NCBI RefSeq assembly: GCF_037975245.1
Contig: NC_092570.1
Coordinates: 18,329,918-18,393,917 of the forward strand
Direction of reading: 5' to 3'
DNA from: Apostichopus japonicus
Lineage: Eukaryota; Echinodermata; Holothuroidea; Aspidochirotida; Stichopodidae
Length of the DNA stretch: 64,000 nucleotides
The position numbers were made by a program, and so were the translations under genes. Within the stretch, counting starts at the first letter, position 1, and each line of letters begins with the position of its first letter. The notes under the pieces were generated by a model that worked only from the letters and a program-made list of their open reading frames with translations, was not told the DNA's origin and searched no databases. Positions 25,601-36,004 of the stretch are shown here, piece after piece.

Positions 25601-28600
25601 AAGATACAATGATTGTAAGATAGACCAGGTGTTGGCATGGTATTGTATCCAAGGTTTAAGAATGTGTCAATTCAAATGACGAAAAATATTACAATATATT
25701 AGAATTAAAGGATCCCAAACTTTGTAGGTGCACGTTGTCTACCCAATATTTTGATATGTTCTGCCATGAGATTACAAACAAACCTCTCAATGTTTCATGT
25801 TTTTTCCTTCTGATCAATCAGTGAATGTGTTGTCTTAGTTCATTTAAAGGTTACATGAAAACATTGCTCTGACTTAATAGGTTTCCATAAACTGCACTAG
25901 TTTGAAAATGTTGCAGGTAGCAGAAACTACATGCTTCATGGCGGCCCACAGACTGCACTGTGCACAACTGTAATATGTGCAGTTGAGAATACAACGTTAG
26001 CATCCTCATTTGAAGTCAACTCTTAAACAAGACAAACAGAAGGAACGTCTTGCGTTCACACATGTTTGCACAGCTTGAGAAGCCACAGTGCACAACACCA
26101 AGCAGCGCTTGTAATGCAAACCATCCACACTGAAGTAACAAGTAAACCAATAAAAAGTTATCACTATCTAACATCATACGTGGGGGTGGCCAACTAACAG
26201 ACCTGTTTTATGATTTCTTTCGTAGAATCTTCTTCAGCGCTATCGCTTTGCTCATTGTCACGAATCTGTTCCAAGCGTTTTCTTCTTCTTTCTGCTTCAA
26301 GTCGTCGCTCAGTTGCTTCCTGAAATTTGAGAAAACAGAGAGTTAGGGAATGTTGCTACTCAAAGAGCCCTGTCTGGAAATCATGCAGACATCAAAGAGA
26401 GTGTTGCTACTCAAAGAGCCCTGTCTGGAAATCATGCAGACAACAAAGAGAATGATGCTACTCAAAGAGCCCTGTCTGCAAATCATGCAGACATCAAAGA
26501 GAATGTTGCTACTCCAAGAGCCCTGTCTGTAAATCATGCAGACATCAAAGAGGATGTTGCTACTCAAAGAGCCCTGTCTGCAAATCATGCAGACATCAAC
26601 TGATCTCATCCGAGGCACTTGAGACAGAGAAAAGACAAGAAGACAGATAACTTTTTAAAAAACTCTAATTTTAAGTCATGAGCAAAACTCAATTAATTTC
26701 TTTCATCGTAAATGGAAAAACTTAATGTTATCATAAGTGCACAACCAGTGCACAGCAGAATATCTGAATTAACCATCAACCTTGAACATTCACAATCTAG
26801 AGTTCTTGTACTCATCACGGGCAATCTAAATAGCTTGTACGAACTTCAACCATGATGTACTTTTTCAATTACTGTTTGCAATAGTTGTAGACTTGCCCTC
26901 CAAACCCCCTTTGAACCCAAATGACCTTTGACCTCCACTTAGCCCAGGGTTCCTGTATTCACCAAGGGAAGATGTATGTATACCAACCAAGATATAAGTA
27001 ATATTTAACCTTATCATGTTAGCAATGTTTCTAGACTTTTGAGGTGTGTTGATCTCTAATGACCTCCACCATATACCTTTTAGAGTTTGCAACCCAGGGC
27101 ATCACACACACATACACAATGAATGCAATCACCATTGCATAGCTTTTGCCTGTGACAATTGCGGTTTTCATCAAATTAAAATACCTTCAAGACTGAAGCA
27201 CACATATAAGTTGTGTGAATCAATAGAGTATTTATTCCTTTGCTATCTCAGTTGCATATTGAAGTTCTACTTGATTTTCTAAATTTCTAATTTTTTCCAA
27301 CTTTCTCTTCTTTCTGTTATCTATCAATTTCTTTGTAACTGTGCTGAACTCACAAATCAACTGACTACTGCAATCCTACTCCACCGTCATGTAGGTAAGT
27401 AGTTGCCACTCCACAATCATCCAATCCTTGTTTTTTATCCTCCTGTTTTACTTTTGTTTATTAAGAACACTCTTTGTCAGTCCTCCACTGTGATTCACAT
27501 CATTTTTAACTTACTAATTAGTAATGAAAAATGTAATTGTAATATTTACTACTGTGAGAAGGGGTGGAAATAAAATTCATAACTCAAATCTCTAATTTTA
27601 CCTCCTGTTCTCTTTTCCTCTGTTGCTTTTCCAGCTCCCTTTGCTCCGCTCTTTCTTTCTCTTGTTTTATTTTCTCTTCTTCTAATCTCTGTAAGAGAAA
27701 CAAATACATCTCTTTTACTAATTTTTTTTCAATTGTTCAGGTTTACCATCTCCTGTGCAGAATTCTATAACTTATTAAATATGGCAACATGTATGCATGT
27801 ATATGTATTTTAGATCCTCCTGCGAGCAGGAACTCACGAAGAAGCCATCATTGGCTTATCAAAGCCGCGAGCTGACCGAAGTCAGTCTCTAAAATTCATA
27901 TTTAACGTCCATGATCATGAATTGTCAATTGTCAACAACTCTGTAACTTGACAACATACATTAATCTTGGAGTGACTCGAACTTGGGACCCATGTGGTGC
28001 CACTCATGGAATTTCATTAGCATACACTTGGGCAAACCTTCTTGTGTCTATTTACAAAATCTTCTACCCATGGAATTAAAAGCATAACCTTGATTGCCTA
28101 ACTTTGTGCATTAATGTTACCACCGATATAATATTACTAAAACAAAAATCTGTACCTATCAAACTGAAGATCATCACTTAACTACAGGGCTGGGCCTTAA
28201 AACATTGAAACGTTGATGTTCCCTCATCAAGCCTCAAAGATGCATGAAATTCAAGGCTGAAGTTGCTACAAAAACTTAAGTAATTTGTGATATAAGTGTA
28301 ACTCATAAATATGTAATTGTTATATTTGCTACTGTGGAATGCCGGTGGAAATAGAATTCAAACTCAAATCTCTAATTTTACCTCTTGTTCTCTTCTCCTC
28401 TGTTGCTTTTCCAGCTCCCTTTGCTCCGCTCTTTCTTTCTCTTGTCTTATTTTTTCTTCTTCCAATCTCTGTAAGAGAAACAAAAACATTACTTTTTTTC
28501 CTTTACTATTTTTCATCAATCTTTACTATTTTTCCTATTAACTATTTTTTACTATTTTCTATTTTGTACTATTTTTCTATTTTTTTGTACTATTTTTCAT

Positions 28601-31600
28601 TGCTATTCCTTTTTTACTATTTTTCATTGCTTTTCCTTTCCTTGCATTGGTGTTACCACAGATATAATACTCAACTCTAAAACTATAGAACTGAAAATCT
28701 GTTCCTTTCTGGTGCATGAAACTCAGGGGTGAAGTTGTTACAACACTAATGTAATTTCTAAGTAAATTTATTATGTGTGCCAAGGAATTCCTCATACTGT
28801 CCAAATGGAACAAGTACACTGCAAAAATGAAACTGGAGGTAACTTGGCAGGTCTAAGGCATAGTGCAATGTATTTGTACTGGATAAACTTGGAAATAGAG
28901 GTATTATTTTACCAGAAACATACTGTAGCATAGCAAATTGCAACAAGGCCAGACAAAAATATCCTGGTTGAACAAAGGCTCACTATCCTGATTTTAAATC
29001 TTGGGCTGGAATTGGCTCACCGTCCACCAATAGAGGATCAATGCTATGTACAGTAGTGAATGTTCTCTGACAAATATGAGATGAAGAAAAGATAACCTGA
29101 CACAAACCTGTCTCTCTTGTTCCTCTTTTTCTCTTTTCCTCCTCTCAAGTTCTCTTAGCTTTTCCTGAATTGCTTCATCTTCTAGCCTTCTCCGCTCCTC
29201 TGCCTTCTTTTGTTCTTCTTTCAATTTCTCCACTTCCAAATCAAAGGTGTCATCTTTCTCAGTGTTGGATGTATCTCCAACAGAAGATTGTCTGGAAGCG
29301 TTTCTGAAAATTTTCCAAATTGTTTGTACAGTATGGTTAAAATAAAGTAGGCTACAGCTCATTGTTTTAATTAAGGGCTCAAAAACAGAAATGTTTGGTC
29401 ATATGTATGTATGTACGGGAAATACATTTTGAATGAAGAAACACTACTGTAGGTGAAAGAACAGTCCTATTTACCTTCTATACAAATTCATATAAATTCT
29501 ATATCCAATAAATTTTTGTTAAGTAACACTACTTCTGTAATCAATTTAGCATTTTTGGGGCAACAGACTCTTACCAAAAGTTACTGTCCTACTGAAGAAA
29601 GCTGAAGTAGGCCACATTATGTACATCTTGAGCATTTAATTGAGAACACTGAAGTTGGGCACAACGTAGAGACACTATGTATACGGTCTCTCAAGCTCTT
29701 CACATTTCAGGAAACCAGGCCTATGCATAAGCTGTTATATCTAGGCTAAAAACCCATACTGTACATAATAATCATAATAATAATAATAATAATTTATTTT
29801 ATAAAGCGTAAAATCCACAAAAGTGCTCTAAAACGCTATGTGACAGTAAAAAAATATGTATGACACATAATATGTAGTAAAACTGCAAAATAAAATACAT
29901 GGCATTAACTAATCAGATGGAAACCCATCCCAATGGTTACTTGCCTTTAAATACATAATTACTTATGCAGCTCAAGAGTAGTTTGCAAGCTAATAACCTT
30001 GGCTGAAGTTCATCCTGCAGATGGAGAGCATTATGTATCTTGGGGATATCGTGTTTACACGGTTTGTGTTTAGAAGGCTTTACAGAGTGTGACCCTTGAT
30101 GACCCCAAATGACCTATGACCTCTTTCTAGTGATGATATGAAACTTCAAATTCAAACACCATTGATCTATTTTTGACAAAACAACTTAAAATAGGTAGAA
30201 TAACCTGACCCAGTCAGATGGAAATGGGATAAACTTATGTGACTTCTTTATCACTGTTACTTAGTGTAAGGTATTGCACATATTAGGTATTCCTCTTTTG
30301 TAAGTAGATTGTGTAATAATCTCAGTATGGTGACATGATTTGACAAAATACTGCCATGAAAATTGACCCTAGCTTCATCAAACTACGAAAATTCTATATG
30401 TGCATGTTGGTAACATACTGCTCAGTTCAAAATATTAAAGGCATTGAAGACTCGTGCACAAAGAAATGTCTGATGCCGGTAATCTGACCTAGTTTCGGAT
30501 GAGGTGTAACAAGTGTTACACACCACCATCCATCCCAGAAATACACACACAGCTTGCTACTGTCGGTAATGAGACACTAGTGTACAGTCAATACATGCAG
30601 CTACAGTCAATACCCACAACAGTGTACATAGCAGAAGTGGACATTTCAGGTCTAGATAAAAGATAACAAGGTATCACGTTTCATAACTGTCTGTATTAGC
30701 GACAAGAAAAAAAAACTTCACTTGCAAGCAACGGAAAGTTGACTTTTTCAGAGGGCGGCAGGAGGCTTGGGGCGAGTCTTCAAGTGTGTCATAAGTGATT
30801 ATTGAACCCACCATAGGCCTACTACTGAATATTAGTTAGGGCAGATTTCACAATCAGATGGTCCAAAAGCTCCCACAGTATTAAAAAAATTAAGTTTGTT
30901 TCAAGTTATGTAATACACATGTTTTTTATTCTTTGACATCTCAGTGAAGTGAAAATGGAATGTAGAAGATAAAATATGGTGCAAATTTTGGAAAATTTAC
31001 TACTCTAAATTGCAGAGTCACACGAAGTCACAATCCATTCGAATCTCACCCTTCCCTCTTTTTATTCCCTAGGAGATACAAGGAAAGGCCTAGTCCCATA
31101 ATTCTTCAGTTATGGAAAGCACCAATGTTGCAGACTATAACTAGTATAAAAGATATTATTTAAAAATTCTTAATTTAATTTTAGCTTGTTACAATCGACA
31201 TTGATGTGATTGGACGGACATTTATGGTAAAATATCAATTAGTAGTTCACTTAAAAAATTAATAAGAAGAGAAAAGAATTTGATTTTGTTGCAATGTGTT
31301 AAGGACATTTGCTTTATAACAAATAAACACAAAAACTGTCTTTAAATTGCATAATTAGCTTAACAATACAAAAACTTTTTCAATTTCACACATAACCATT
31401 GGACGGACACCACAGTTATGTGTGAATTTCACACATAACCATTGGACGGACACAGAGTTACAGTATGTGTGAATATTACACATAACCATTGGAATGAAGC
31501 ATTGTTTTGAAAACATTCAGAATGGTTATGCAAACTACTTGATTCTGTTTCATCCATTTCTAACTTTTATGTCTACTTAACTTACAGATATATGTTGCAA

Positions 31601-34600
31601 GGGTAGAACAGCAAGTGTATGGATAAACTCACACACTCCAACTGAGTCAGAGGTATCTGACTGTCACCACATATATTGCAATGAATTCAACAGCAAAAAG
31701 GGAAAATGTATAATATAGTTTGCAGGCATATTGAATTCACCTTTAATTACTGCATTTAATTGACTGAATTGATGTTATAGAATTGTATAATTGGTTTTTA
31801 ACTTGTAACATCCGACATGGACGGACATTTATGGTAAATTATCAGGTAAAAGTGCACTTAATAACATACTCAGAAGAGAAAAGAATTTGATTTGTGTTAA
31901 AAGATGTTAAGAACATTGCTAAATAACAGGTAAACACAAAAACTGCCTTTAAATTGCATGTAGCTTGACATTACAAAACACTTTGTTTAATTTCACACAT
32001 AACCATTGGACGGACACAGAGTTATGTGTGAATTTCAGAAATAACTTATGGAGTCATTGGTTTAAATATGTATACTAGTATACCCATTCACAGGGAAATT
32101 CGTTAGAAAGCCTTACATTAACAAGAGAATTAATTGCCAGGCCATGCCCGTCATAAATGTGCATGACATTAATTGCATCACACATCAGCATGTGTAGCTA
32201 GGCTACCTACCAATATCACCATATCAAGTTTTTGTTTGAGAAATTCAACCTTTTGATTGCCAAGTTATTGCAATATATAAAGATTTTTACCCTTTGACCT
32301 CATTAAATTACTGATGTAGGTATTAAAATTGATAGTGTTCATCTATAGGCCACCAAACCAATATGTATGGTAATAATCAATAGCTCCCTTGTCAAGTTAT
32401 GGTGCATACAAACTTATGTTACATAAATTACGCTAAGCATGCGTCCTCATCAATATGCATGAGGTGAAATTCACATCAGAAAGTTTGGGCTACATACCAA
32501 TCTAACCATACCAAGTTTGGAAAAATCTGACATGCGCTTGAGAAGTCATTGCACTTTGATGTTTGACCATGTGACCTCATTAATATTCATGAATGAGCAC
32601 CAAATTCAATTGGGTTCAACTTCTTATTATGGGCCACCCACTCACCAAGTATGCTATTGATCAATCATTCCCTTGTCGAGTTATCATTCATACAAACCAA
32701 AAAACTCAGTCCCGCCTCCCATTAATATGCATGGTATCAATTACAACATTCATCAGCATGTTTAAATGGTCTACCAATATCACAACACCAAATTTGAAGG
32801 AATTCAGACTTGTAGTTGCCAAGTTATTGCAATTTGAAGATTTTGACATTCGACCCTGTGACCTCATTAATATTCATGAATGAGCACGAATTCATCACTG
32901 CCAACTTCCCCTTCGCGGCATCCACTACCTTAATTCCCAGTCCTCACACAGTCCTCTGTTCTGTTTCCTTGCAATGCAATGCGACAGCTACTAATTTACT
33001 ACCCCAAACTTGCAAACTGAGTAGGCCAAGGAATACAACTACAAAAAAATCGCAAAACTGGTACTAGAAGTACAAATGTATGTAGTGCAGCCATTTGCAA
33101 ACACTGTATTTTAGTCATAAACATCGCTCACAATGTGTACCTAAACATCGGAGAAGCGTTAATCCTTCATCTGAATACTTGGCATGGTCCAACGATCTAA
33201 TTTGATGCAGCAGTTTTAAGTTTATATTTGTTACTCGCAGTGCCCGATATTGCGCAATGTCTGTCCCCTCGCACGTTATCCTAGCGTTATCTGTCCCCTA
33301 ACATAACGTGCGCTAGGCCGATTACGATGTAATGGCCTTACATCTAACCATTGACACTATTATGTGTTGTATGTCAACTACGATAAGAAAGATGCTAAAC
33401 AAATATAAAAATAAGCTAATTCGTCCTTGTTTCTTGTTTTGAGCTTAAGATTTGTAAGAAATGGTATTTCGCACGTAACACTTTTGCACACGTAACACAT
33501 GGGACGGAATTTCTTCACCGTATCATATAGTAACGGAAGTGTTGGTTTAGAACGTTACAGCTGGTGTTTACCAATAGCGCGAAATCAGAGGAAGATTGTG
33601 GAGGGTGCACTGAACAAAATAATTTCCATACGATGTTTATATCCGTGACGATGTATTATGTCACACGTAACGGAAATTTGGACGGACATAACGTGTGATT
33701 TGTGAAAAACTACACAATTACGGGAGATTAGGTTTGATCGGGGATATTTTATTGTTATTATATAAGATACACTTGAGCAATGTTTACACAACAAAATCGT
33801 ATTTTTTTTTAATCGTGTTGACAAGAAATAAGGCATACATTATTTGACATATTTTGGACGGAAATAATCTGGGAAATTGTCACTTATTGAGATACATCCA
33901 CAAAGTACAAAATACCAATAAAGACAAAGAGACACCACTTATTTTATACATAATTCTTATCTTCATTGAATGAGCAAAAATTATTTCAGTTGCTCTTCAT
34001 TCTCACAATATACATACCAATTATTTAAGCAACACCTATTTGTGGGAGTTGAGTCCGTCCATTTTTGTACAAAAAAAAACTTTCATCATTATTTTTCAAA
34101 GAAAATAATTGAACAAAATAAAAAATATTATCTTTTTTATTTCAAATGCATGAGTTGTTAAAATTAATGACAAAGACTTGTAATTATTTAAAGCACACAG
34201 CAGTACAGTGTACTTCAAACTGACTATGCTGGTTTGGACCATCAAACTGTGAAATCTGCCTTAGGCTACCATCAAAAGTTTGTGTTACTAGTCTCAAGGT
34301 TTAATACTTTCAGAAACCATGTTGAATTTGTGGCCAACCACAGAAATAATATAAACTGGCTGTAGTAATTGTATGGCGATCTTTACGTTTGTTTCGACAT
34401 ACCGATCCCTCCAATGTATTATTATTATTATTACGTTGTCGTTAGGCCTACTATATGGAATATAGTATAGCCATAGGCCTAACATGTATACATTGTTTGA
34501 ACACTTCTCCGCAGTACTGAAATAAACAAAAGGATGATCCTACTTCGGATGAGGAGTTCATGTGAATGCAATGAATTTATTAACAGTATTAAGGTCACCA

Positions 34601-34684
34601 AAATATCCATCATGTTCACCTGATTGGTTTCGAGGGCTGGTCATCACTAGCATCGTAGAATTCTTCTGAGTCGCTGTCAGACAT
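13623..34684 (-). CDS. WDR44: WDR44 orthologue, Rab11-binding WD-repeat protein
   Basis: Twenty coding exons: 34620-34684, 29108-29303, 28382-28468, 27602-27688, 26203-26319, 25033-25293, 24265-24441, 23647-23820, 22629-22765, 21877-21960, 21369-21492, 19929-20054, 19289-19457, 18693-18835, 17593-17715, 16773-16964, 16360-16461, 15803-15918, 14982-15109 and 13623-13879. All have GT-AG borders and matching phases; 2865 nt give 954 aa. The N-terminus carries an FFAT-like core (EFYDA, residues 8-12, in acidic context), which in this family binds ER VAP proteins. A charged coiled coil or single helix covers about 45-160, and PPPVAPPRRRKKKK starts at 234. From about 525 to the end, WD40 blades follow vertebrate WDR44 closely (HTGAVWTMKFSPCGRLL, DDRYFLSGSLDGKLRLW, IHVRSTRGRN, ISGSEDHCVYIW). 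WDR44 links Rab11 endosomal tubules to the ER. A further non-coding 5' exon or a missed small exon in the 5.3-kb first intron is possible. Confidence 0.95.
13880..14008. repeat. 68-bp tandem duplication covering a 3' splice site
   Basis: The intron end just before the last WDR44 exon is duplicated. Both copies carry AGAAGAATAGACTAAAC, then TTCAACAATACT and GCAAACATAATAAGAGTA. On the minus strand each ends in a pyrimidine-rich acceptor, TTCTGCAG next to the exon and TTCTCCAG 68 bases upstream. The upstream acceptor would shift the frame and soon meet a stop. Confidence 0.8.
14310..14710. repeat. 21-bp minisatellite in WDR44 intron 19
   Basis: About 19 imperfect copies of a unit like GGGCATGTACAGCTATGTACA. 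Because 21 is a multiple of three, long stop-free frames arise on both strands (heptad-like peptide repeats). These are not genes, since they lie inside the intron between exons 13623-13879 and 14982-15109. Confidence 0.9.
15165..15490. repeat. 62-77-bp tandem repeat in WDR44 intron 18
   Basis: Five units share AATTGAGTTGAGTCAGTTCT, then CTGGGTTGGGG and a purine-rich GGGGGAGGAGAATGGG block. They lie between the exons ending at 15109 and beginning at 15803. The G-runs could form G-quadruplexes on the plus strand. Confidence 0.85.
17205..17390. repeat. about 75-bp tandem repeat in WDR44 intron 15
   Basis: Three units share TATAGACACTGTATACTTCA, CCTCCC with long C-runs, and AACCTGCAGAACCCTGG. 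They sit between the exons at 16773-16964 and 17593-17715. No function is evident. Confidence 0.7.
20895..21170. repeat. C-rich direct repeat, possible hAT remnant, WDR44 intron 11
   Basis: Two copies share ACCCAATAGAAGCTCCC, a C-rich tract, CTGTCAGAATGGAT and GAAAGCTAGC. The left edge reads CAGTGGTCTGCAAACTTTTAG, which resembles the widespread hAT-type terminus CAGTGGTTCTCAAACTTTT. I found no matching right end or target duplication. Confidence 0.5.
23105..23195 (-). repeat. tRNA-derived SINE head in WDR44 intron 8
   Basis: On the minus strand the order is GTGGCCGACTGGCATT (A-box-like), then about 35 bases, then GGGTTCGATACCC (a strong B box). This resembles a Leu- or Ser-type tRNA head, but the arms do not pair as a working tRNA. 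It lies in an intron, antisense to none of the coding exons. Confidence 0.55.
23265..23641. mobile_element. TTAA-bounded MITE, copy 1
   Basis: The 377-bp element runs from TTAAAAGGGTGTGAAGACTCG to CGAGTCTTCAATGCCTTTAA. It therefore has inverted ends of the form TTAAAGGCATTGAAGACTCG flanked by TTAA, as in piggyBac-type elements. The interior matches copy 2 at 30434-30783 along its length with small indels. Its right end lies only five bases inside the intron, next to the donor of WDR44 exon 23647-23820. It carries no ORF of note and is non-autonomous. Confidence 0.8.
26345..26600. repeat. 51-bp minisatellite next to a WDR44 exon
   Basis: Five copies of a 51-bp unit contain CTACTCAAAGAGCCCTGTCTG, AAATCATGCAGACA and TCAAAGAG. 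The array starts about 25 bases upstream of the acceptor of exon 26203-26319 and stays open in both directions because the unit is 17 codons long. It is intronic. Confidence 0.9.
27541..28480 (-). repeat. WDR44: tandem duplication of a WDR44 coiled-coil exon
   Basis: Exons 27602-27688 and 28382-28468 are both 87 bp, phase 0-0, and differ at only a handful of bases. Both encode RLEEEKI, then K or R, QEKERAEQRELEKQQR and so on. The flanking introns are also alike (ATTTACTACTGTG versus ATTTGCTACTGTG on one side, the ACAG acceptor context on the other). The copies are 780 bp apart. Each adds 29 residues of charged helix, and both fit the reading frame. Confidence 0.9.
28490..28645. repeat. TTTTTACTA low-complexity tract
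   Basis: An intronic stretch of about 150 bases made from CTATTTTT and TACTATTTTTC units, with imperfect 8-16 base periodicity. No other feature is visible. Confidence 0.8.
29768..29850 (-). mobile_element. 3' tail of a LINE or SINE, minus orientation
   Basis: An (ATA)n run is followed by ATTTTATAAAGCGTAAAAT and CTCTAAAACGC. Read on the minus strand, this is a GCGCTATATAA-like end followed by (ATT)n, the same kind of tail as the LINE at 41650-42860. Only the extreme end is recognisable. Confidence 0.4.
30434..30783. mobile_element. TTAA-type MITE, copy 2
   Basis: The element starts TTAAAGGCATTGAAGACTCG and ends GGGGCGAGTCTTCAA. The interior matches copy 1 (23265-23641), for example GTCTGATGCCGGTAATCTG, GTTTCGGATGAGG and CACACACAGCTTGCTAC. 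The right TTAA is lost or mutated. It lies in WDR44 intron 1. Confidence 0.8.
31190..32040. repeat. duplicated block with GGACGGACA hairpins
   Basis: The stretch 31190-31425 recurs at about 31795-32034 (shared CGGACATTTATGGTAAA, AGAAGAGAAAAGAATTTGAT, AAACACAAAAACTG). Each copy ends in a hairpin: TTCACACATAAC, then ATTGGACGGACAC, then GTTATGTGTGAA. Copies are at 31385-31424, an imperfect one at 31427-31474, and 31992-32033. The 12-base arms pair perfectly in the first and third. All lie in WDR44 intron 1. Confidence 0.75.
32200..32890. repeat. about 280-bp tandem repeat, 2-3 units
   Basis: Units share CCAAGTTATTGCA, TTTGACC, TGACCTCATTAATATTCATG, CACCAAATTCAATTG-like segments and TCCCTTGTCAAGTTAT. 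The TGACCTCATTAA word appears near 32300, 32572 and 32858. Copies are 70-80 per cent alike by eye. The array is in WDR44 intron 1. Confidence 0.7.
33661..33703. repeat. diverged GGACGGACA hairpin
   Basis: TCACACGTAACG, TTTGGACGGACA and TAACGTGTGA reproduce the layout of the 31.4-kb and 32.0-kb hairpins with a changed arm (ACACGT instead of ACACAT). Partial copies occur at 33490-33515 and 33852-33862, and GGACGGAC occurs on the minus strand at 34052-34060. Confidence 0.55.
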
Positions 34685-35695
34685 TTTTCGTTAATCGTAC
34701 TCGACATATACGTGGGCTTCGAAGTTAGCTTCGCTGATTTTATGCATTCGTGAATTGTATTCAGCATTATTTTCATTGCAAAAGCAAACGGAAGTGTAGA
34801 CAGGGTGCTGACTGTTGTTAAAACCACCATATCGAGTTCAAACAGACCCTATACCCAGGCTATACCATCTTTGTGACGGTGATCTAGAAATGTTCGTTTT
34901 ATTAGTTATTCATTTTTAGTGCCACCCGCAACATGCATGTACCATTACATAAGTCAGAACTCGCCTGTGTGTCTCTTCCACCAGAAACTTGTACCATCCA
35001 TTTATACAGCAACCAGTAAGAAATATTAAATCTCGGGTTTTGCTGTATTCACATGTGACATGTCGAATATCTCCAGACGGAGAAGGGGATGTTTCAGAAG
35101 TTTGCTGAAAACAATGAAATTTTTGAAAGAAAAGATAAGAAATTAAAAATAATTGTTATGATGGTACAAAGAGGCGAAACTGAGTTTGAATGACATAATT
35201 ATATGAGAAAACGGTGGGCAACAGAAAAATAAAAGAACATTAAGAAAGAATAAACGAATTAACACCGTGGGCTAATGATAGGCCTATTACATAATTAAAA
35301 GTAAGTTAATTTTACGTAATCATAAAATTTATATTCTGTTTTTTTAAAATAAATCCACAGCGTTTCAATTTTCTTATACCGAATGTAAGAGGCCTGGTCG
35401 AAATGGATCTCTCATATGGCTTTTCTTCGAAGCTCTCTCTATTTTTGTTCCTATACGTTTCTTTGAGCAAAACTTTTGAACTACATTAAATAAAGGCAAA
35501 ATATTATGATGTAACATAGGCCTTCCATGCAAATTTTTCATATCATACTATCAAGACATTTCACAGTTTTGTTGTAACATTAAGACAAAGTAGGCCTATA
35601 AATTATTCCACGAAGACCTGAATTATAAACAATTAATAATGAGGCTGTTATAATTACTTGCCATAAGAGGGCTTGCATTTTGCAATAGGGGTTAT

Positions 35696-36004
35696 CAGGC
35701 GCGTAGCGAGGAATTTGCCAAGGGAGGGGCGAAACTGTAAGCAAACTATCAGAGCCGTAGATACGGCATTGCAAACTATCTAAGCGTAGCGCCACCATGT
35801 GTTGGCGCGATCGAAGCGTACAAGAAAATTTTGGCTGAAAATGCCTCCCAGATCGCTGGAAATGGCACTTCCCAGGCTTTGTAAGTTGCATCTTAGCATT
35901 TTCTCTTTTGAAATTACCAGCGATATCATAAAAACATACAAAAAAATATGCTCAAGGGGGGGGGGGGGCGGCTGCCACATTCGCCCCCCTTGGCTACGCG
36001 CCTG
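35696..36004. mobile_element. hAT-like MITE, 309 bp
   Basis: Inverted ends CAGGCGCGTAGC and GCTACGCGCCTG are flanked by a perfect 8-bp direct duplication, GGGGTTAT (35688-35695 and 36005-36012). An 8-bp duplication with a CAG start is the hallmark of hAT elements. A G tract lies near the right end. The inner segment AGCGCCACCAT...AGATCGCTGGAAATGGCACTT is shared with the larger element at 37165-38741. There is no transposase. Confidence 0.9.
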
